Of a stretch of 43,880 bases of DNA, positions 40,242 to 43,880 are shown piece after piece (position 1 is the stretch's first letter; each line of letters opens with the position of its first letter). The translations under genes and the position numbers were made by a program. Source of the DNA: Paenibacillus campinasensis. Its GTDB lineage: Bacteria > Bacillota > Bacilli > Paenibacillales > Paenibacillaceae. The stretch spans positions 1 through 43,880 of the forward strand of contig NZ_NPBY01000098.1 of NCBI RefSeq assembly GCF_002272015.1. The letters run 5' to 3'. Below the pieces are notes generated by a model that saw nothing but the letters and a program-made list of their open reading frames with translations, did no database searches and was not told the DNA's origin.

Positions 40242-41030
40242 TTGGACACAGCACTATTACTCGAGTATGGTTGGGTCTTGATTGTATTGATTGGCCTGGA
40301 GGGCATCCTTGCCGCCGACAATGCGCTGGTCATGTCAATCATGGTAAAGCATTTGCCGGAGGATAAGCGGAAGAAAGCGTTGTTCTACGGATTGGCCGGT
40401 GCATTCGTATTCCGGTTCGGCTCACTGTTTATCATTTCATACCTGGCCGATGTCTGGTACGTGCAGGCGCTTGGTGCGGCTTACTTGCTCTACATTAGCA
40501 TAAACCATATCGTGAAGCAGTACTTTGTGAAGAAGAAGGTTCACATGGAGAAGGCGGCCAAAAAAGAAGAGAACTTCTGGATTACCGTGCTCAAGGTGGA
40601 GCTCGCAGACATCGCGTTTGCGGTGGATGCGATTCTGGCAGCCGTTGCGCTTGCGCTGACATTGCCGGCTACCGGATTGCCGAAGATCGGCGGCATGGAC
40701 GGAGGACAATTCCTCGTTATTCTGACGGGCGGAATTATCGGTCTTGTCATTATGCGGTTTGCGGCCTCCTATTTTGTCAAGCTGCTGGCGAGAAGACCAG
40801 GGCTTGAAACGGCAGCATTTCTCATTGTCGGCTGGGTCGGCATTAAGCTGGCCATCTATACGCTGGCTCACCCTGAGATTGGTGTTATCGCGGAGGGCTT
40901 CCCGAAGAGCACCGGCTGGAAAGTGATCTTCTGGGGCGTACTGATCCTGATCGCTGTGCTGGGCTGGTTCCTGTCCAAGGATAAGGGCGAGCTGACGGAT
41001 AAGGAGAAGAAACAGCTGGAAGTGGGATAA
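40242..41030 (+). CDS. TerC/YkoY-family manganese exporter
   Basis: 262-aa membrane protein with about seven helices. The acidic metal motifs are GLEGILAADNALVMSIMV (about residues 18-35) and KVELADIAFAVDAILA (about 120-135), the duplicated DN/DxxFA(V)D motif of TerC proteins that export Mn2+. The start is TTG 40242, with GAAGGGAG 8-9 nt upstream. It is preceded by the Mn riboswitch, which is strong support for Mn2+ as substrate. A hairpin with a short T-tract follows. Confidence 0.93.
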   Translation: MDTALLLEYGWVLIVLIGLEGILAADNALVMSIMVKHLPEDKRKKALFYGLAGAFVFRFGSLFIISYLADVWYVQALGAAYLLYISINHIVKQYFVKKKVHMEKAAKKEENFWITVLKVELADIAFAVDAILAAVALALTLPATGLPKIGGMDGGQFLVILTGGIIGLVIMRFAASYFVKLLARRPGLETAAFLIVGWVGIKLAIYTLAHPEIGVIAEGFPKSTGWKVIFWGVLILIAVLGWFLSKDKGELTDKEKKQLEVG

Positions 41031-41094
41031 GGGAGCACCTGCAATAAGGAATACAAGGCGCGCGGGAACTGAAGTTCCGGGCGACCATCCCCTG

Positions 41095-41134
41095 AGCAGC
41101 ATGGCTGAATGAAATTCGGCTGTGCTGCTTTGCA
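41095..41134 (+). terminator. hairpin after the terC-like gene
   Basis: AGCAGCA-GC-GAAT pairs with ATTC-GC-TGCTGCT around GAA, followed by TTGCATTTGG. The T-tract is weak. Confidence 0.6.
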
Positions 41135-41166
41135 TTTGGTCGGCCATCCGCATTGGCCTGGGCTTA

Positions 41167-41195
41167 TTGAGGTTGCAGATGGAGAAGAGTAGAAT
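41167..41195 (+). promoter_or_regulatory. candidate promoter for the methionine aminopeptidase gene
   Basis: TTGAGG at 41167-41172, a 17-nt spacer and TAGAAT at 41190-41195. Confidence 0.5.
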
Positions 41196-41274
41196 AGGAG
41201 CATGTGTAAGCCGGAGCGCGTTAGCGATCTCGGGCTAGCTAGCAGCAGGATATCGAACAAGAGGAGTGCCAGAG

Positions 41275-42021
41275 ATGATCATACTGAAGACGAAAGAACA
41301 AATCGACAAAATGAGCAAGGCCGGAGAGCTCCTTGCCGAGTGTCACCGCCATATCGCTGAAATGATCAAGCCGGGTGTTACGACCCGGGAAATCGACCAG
41401 TTCGTAGAACGGTTTCTGAGCAAACACGGTGCCTATCCGGAACAGAAGGGATACCGAGGATATCCGTATGCGACATGCGCTTCTGTCAACGATGTCATCT
41501 GTCACGGATTTCCGGGCAGCGAGCCGCTGAAGGATGGGGATATTGTCACGATCGATATGGTCGTTAATCTGGACGGATGGCTCGCCGACTCGGCCTGGTC
41601 TTACCCGGTAGGGAACCTCTCTGAGGAGGCGCAGCATTTGCTGGATGTGACCAAAAAATCGCTGTATCTCGGCATTGAGCAGGCGGTCATTGGCAATCGG
41701 GTCGGCGATATTTCGCATGCGATTCAGTCTTATGCGGAGGCGCAGAACCTGTCGGTGGTGCGCCAATTTGTAGGCCATGCGATCGGCCAGAGCATTCATG
41801 AAGAGCCGCAGATTCCTCATTATGGTCCGCCGAATCGCGGGCCGAGGCTGAAGGAGGGCATGGTGATCACCATCGAACCGATGCTGAACCTCGGAACATT
41901 CCAGTGCAAGGTTGACGCGGACGGCTGGACGGCTCGAACCGCAGACGGCAAATGGTCTGCCCAGTACGAGCATACGATTGCCATTACGAAGGACGGCCCT
42001 CGGATCTTGACTGAACAATAA
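41275..42021 (+). CDS. map: methionine aminopeptidase, stand-alone type
   Basis: Removes N-terminal Met from new proteins. 248 aa, type I. The metal ligands are readable: Asp in VTIDMVV, Asp in WLADSAWS, His in FVGHAIGQSIHEEP, Glu in ITIEPML and Glu in QYEHTIAIT. ATG 41275 has GAGGAG 8 nt upstream; GTG 41266 is in frame but overlaps that site. It is not in the ribosomal-protein operon where the main map gene of Bacillales lies, and is probably the second copy (like YflG/MapB of B. subtilis). Confidence 0.93.
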   Translation: MIILKTKEQIDKMSKAGELLAECHRHIAEMIKPGVTTREIDQFVERFLSKHGAYPEQKGYRGYPYATCASVNDVICHGFPGSEPLKDGDIVTIDMVVNLDGWLADSAWSYPVGNLSEEAQHLLDVTKKSLYLGIEQAVIGNRVGDISHAIQSYAEAQNLSVVRQFVGHAIGQSIHEEPQIPHYGPPNRGPRLKEGMVITIEPMLNLGTFQCKVDADGWTARTADGKWSAQYEHTIAITKDGPRILTEQ

Positions 42022-42120
42022 GCCGAGAAACCGCGGGGCTGCTCATTATTTGGGTATGGATTCTGTCACACAACTTTTTTATAATAGAAGAATCATTTTA
42101 CATGTGAAGGGAATAGGGTC

Positions 42121-42924
42121 ATGACAATCAAAAAAGCACTAACGGTAGCCGGTTCGGATACGAGCGGAGGCGCTGGTATTCAAGCCGATTTGAAAACATT
42201 TCAGGAATTTGACGTTTACGGGATGACTGCTCTCACGACCATCGTTTGCATGGAGCCGTCTACCTGGGATCATCAGGTGTTTCCGGTTGCGACAGATATT
42301 GTGGAAACCCAGCTGAAGACCGTGCTCGAAGGGATCGGCATCGATGCCATGAAGACAGGAATGCTCGGTTCAGTTGATATCATTGAGCTGGTGGCACGGT
42401 ATATCGACCGATACAAGCTGCAGCGTGTCGTTATTGATCCGGTGATGGTATGCAAAGGCACGGATGAGGTGCTGCAGCCGGAGAATACCGAGGCGATGCT
42501 GCAATTCCTGTTGCCTCGCGCAGACCTGGTAACACCGAACCTGTTCGAAGCTTCCCAGCTTGCCAAGACAGGCCCGATTACCAGCCTGGAGCAAATGCAG
42601 GAAGCGGCCAAGATCATTCATGAGCGCGGCGCGAAGAACGTTCTCATTAAAGACCGAGGCAAGCTGCAGGAAGGCAAAGCGATAGATCTCCTCTATGACG
42701 GAACCACGTTTGAATGGTTTGAGGCTGACGCCATTGTGACCCAGTATACGCACGGTGCGGGCTGCACATCGTCTGCGTCGATTACGGCAGGACTCGCCAA
42801 GGGGCTGACGGTTCGCGAGGCGATCCAGCAGGCGAAGGCGTTCATTACGCAGGCTATTGCCGGCGGCTTCCCGCTGAATCAATTTGTAGGTCCAACTCGT
42901 CATTCTGCTCATCGCAGCAGTTAA
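42121..42924 (+). CDS. pdxK: pyridoxine kinase PdxK (ThiD-like ribokinase fold)
   Basis: 267 aa. Phosphorylates pyridoxine/pyridoxal/pyridoxamine (salvage of vitamin B6). It reads as a near-full-length relative of B. subtilis PdxK: AGSDTSGGAGIQADLKTFQE at the start, GIDAMKTGML, VVIDPVMVCKG, TPNLFEASQ, and the THGAGCTSSASITA anion loop with Cys near residue 218. B. subtilis PdxK was first annotated as ThiD, so a role with hydroxymethylpyrimidine is the alternative. One site, IKDRGKL, differs from the ITGGGKL seen in B. subtilis. GTGAAGGG precedes ATG 42121. A TATAAT lies at 42080-42085 without a good -35. Confidence 0.92.
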   Translation: MTIKKALTVAGSDTSGGAGIQADLKTFQEFDVYGMTALTTIVCMEPSTWDHQVFPVATDIVETQLKTVLEGIGIDAMKTGMLGSVDIIELVARYIDRYKLQRVVIDPVMVCKGTDEVLQPENTEAMLQFLLPRADLVTPNLFEASQLAKTGPITSLEQMQEAAKIIHERGAKNVLIKDRGKLQEGKAIDLLYDGTTFEWFEADAIVTQYTHGAGCTSSASITAGLAKGLTVREAIQQAKAFITQAIAGGFPLNQFVGPTRHSAHRSS

Positions 42925-42960
42925 TTAGCTGGCCAGACCGGCTATTTCAGAGGTCGAAGA

Positions 42961-43004
42961 CCCCCGGGAGCTGAGGCTCCGGGAAGGTGCTTCGGCCTTT
43001 CGCA
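42961..43004 (+). terminator. tandem GC-rich hairpins after pdxK
   Basis: CCGG-AGC pairs with GCTCCGG, and then AAGG-GC-TTCG-GC-CTT with CGCATTT after it. No clean T-tract, so the terminator call is weak. Confidence 0.45.
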
Positions 43005-43100
43005 TTTGGAGCGAGAGGTGCTGCAACCGGTCCTATGGGTGTGCCTTAGCGGATTTTAGAGGGAATCGTCCGGCTGGGGCGATTTCGGGTATAGGAATGT

Positions 43101-43128
43101 GCTATAATTTATAAGAGGGTCTTATAAA
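43101..43128 (+). promoter_or_regulatory. promoter and operator-like palindrome of the dedA gene
   Basis: TATAAT at 43103-43108 preceded by TGC (extended -10). Directly downstream TTTATAAG-N5-CTTATAAA (43108-43128) is an 8-bp perfect inverted repeat that would span the start site. The regulator is unknown. Confidence 0.55.
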
Positions 43129-43165
43129 TAGGATAGTGAGACAGAAATTAAATAGGGGTTGAGAC

Positions 43166-43846
43166 ATGTTTCAGGACATACTGGATTTTTTAATGAAGTT
43201 TGGTCCATGGGGATTGTTTATTCATGCGTTTGCAGATGCCGTTATTTTTCCGATTCCGGCCTTTTTTCTGCAAGTATCTTTAAGTATGTTGAACCCCTCA
43301 AACGCACTATGGCTGGCAACGGCCGGTTTTATCGGATGTTTGCTGGGCACGCCGCTCGGATATCTGATCGGCAAGGTGCTGGGGAAGTCCGTGTTGTATA
43401 AGCTTCTAAAGACAAAGTGGATTGATGCGGCAACCAATATGTTTAACAAGAACGGGGAAGCCGCCATTATGATTGGTTCATTCACACCCATTCCGTTTAA
43501 GGTGTTTACCATTCTCTCCGGTTGTCTGAATTTTCCTTTATGGCGTCTTATGGTGTATGCTGCTTTGGGCAGAGCCACCAAGTTTTATGTTGTCGGTATT
43601 TTATTCTATTTATATGGAAGATCTGCGGAGGGCATGGTGAAGGATGTATCCATGTATATCGCCCTTATCGCTGTTCCGATTATTTCCGCCGTTATTTATT
43701 TCAACCGCAGACGCAAGCGGAAGCGCAGTCTTGCGCTTGAGCAGCAGGAAGATGCTGTCGAGCCATCAGCTGCTCCATCAGCGGGACAACCGCCAGTGAA
43801 GCAGAAAGGCTTGGAACAAACCTCAGATCAGACCCCGTCCGTATAA
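43166..43846 (+). CDS. DedA/VTT-domain membrane protein (YqaA-like)
   Basis: 226-aa membrane protein of the DedA/SNARE-associated family, thought to move or flip lipids and support membrane homeostasis. Helices at about residues 10-30 (GPWGLFIHAFADAVIFPIPA), 45-65, 100-120 and 145-160; the conserved G-x3-G near PLGYLIGKVLG and FTPIPFKVFTILSGC (residues 111-125) mark the VTT domain. The last 45 residues (from RRRKRKRSL) are a basic then Gln/Pro-rich hydrophilic tail. ATG 43166 has GGGGTTGAG upstream. It ends 34 nt before the window end. Confidence 0.88.
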   Translation: MFQDILDFLMKFGPWGLFIHAFADAVIFPIPAFFLQVSLSMLNPSNALWLATAGFIGCLLGTPLGYLIGKVLGKSVLYKLLKTKWIDAATNMFNKNGEAAIMIGSFTPIPFKVFTILSGCLNFPLWRLMVYAALGRATKFYVVGILFYLYGRSAEGMVKDVSMYIALIAVPIISAVIYFNRRRKRKRSLALEQQEDAVEPSAAPSAGQPPVKQKGLEQTSDQTPSV

Positions 43847-43880
43847 ATTAATATTTGCGCTAGGTGTAATTATAGAGAAA

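Noticed and set aside
1..43880. CRISPR arrays, transposases, prophage genes
   Set aside because: No regularly spaced repeats and no transposase, integrase or phage structural motifs were seen.

Overview
The window looks like a stretch of chromosome from a Paenibacillus-type Gram-positive bacterium (Bacillales). The reasons are the sigW-rsiW-cdaA-cdaR-glmM-glmS order, a glmS ribozyme, proteins that read like close relatives of Bacillus subtilis DeoR, OpuAC, CdaA and PdxK, many sigma-A promoters with 17-nt spacers, and moderately high GC. The ectoine enzymes suit this group; Paenibacillus lautus ectoine enzymes have been studied, but I cannot fix the species from sequence alone. I see no insertion sequence, prophage or CRISPR array.

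Layout. 54-212: tRNA-Pro and tRNA-Gly. 480-3263: PEP carboxylase. 3514-4829: the ECF sigma factor SigW and its anti-sigma factor, with a near-perfect sigma-W-type promoter between the two genes. 5032-8704: cdaA (c-di-AMP synthase), cdaR and glmM. 8938-11291: a promoter, a glmS ribozyme and glmS. 11618-13763: an AT-richer patch with an alpha/beta hydrolase, a GbsR-like regulator and an exported SurA-N-like protein. 14332-16495: a GntR(YtrA)-type regulator with an ABC exporter, preceded by a palindromic operator. 16626-20120: an FMN reductase, then on the minus strand an orphan opuAC and cardiolipin synthase. 20340-21419: an AI-2E-family transporter.

21520-28922 is the most notable region. A sigma-A promoter feeds a c-di-AMP (ydaO/yuaA class) riboswitch and an intrinsic terminator, followed by ehuBCDA (ectoine/hydroxyectoine uptake), ectABC (ectoine synthesis), ectD (hydroxylase) and a UPF0316/DUF2179 membrane protein that overlaps ectD by 4 nt. 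The enzyme that makes the likely ligand, CdaA, is encoded about 16 kb upstream. The simplest model is that c-di-AMP falls under osmotic stress, the riboswitch lets transcription through, and the cell both imports and makes compatible solutes. OpuAC (betaine binding), a GbsR-family regulator and cardiolipin synthase are also in the window.

29318-36620: a viroplasmin-type RNase H, then deoR followed by a deoxynucleoside-catabolic operon deoC-nupC-deoB-deoD-pdp with its own promoter and a DeoR-like inverted repeat. 36778-36858: a 26-residue hydrophobic peptide resembling holin-like type I toxins, with a very strong terminator. 37014-39755: a TagO/WecA-type glycosyl-phosphate transferase, an SDR oxidoreductase and a TIMP/NTR-like anchored protein. 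39972-41030: a promoter, a yybP-ykoY manganese riboswitch, a terminator and a TerC-family Mn exporter. 41275-43846: a second-type methionine aminopeptidase, PdxK and a DedA/VTT membrane protein.

Three metabolite- or metal-sensing RNAs (glmS ribozyme, c-di-AMP riboswitch, Mn riboswitch) occur in 44 kb, so RNA-level control is a strong theme here. All family assignments come from reading motifs and recalled relatives; no searches were run.
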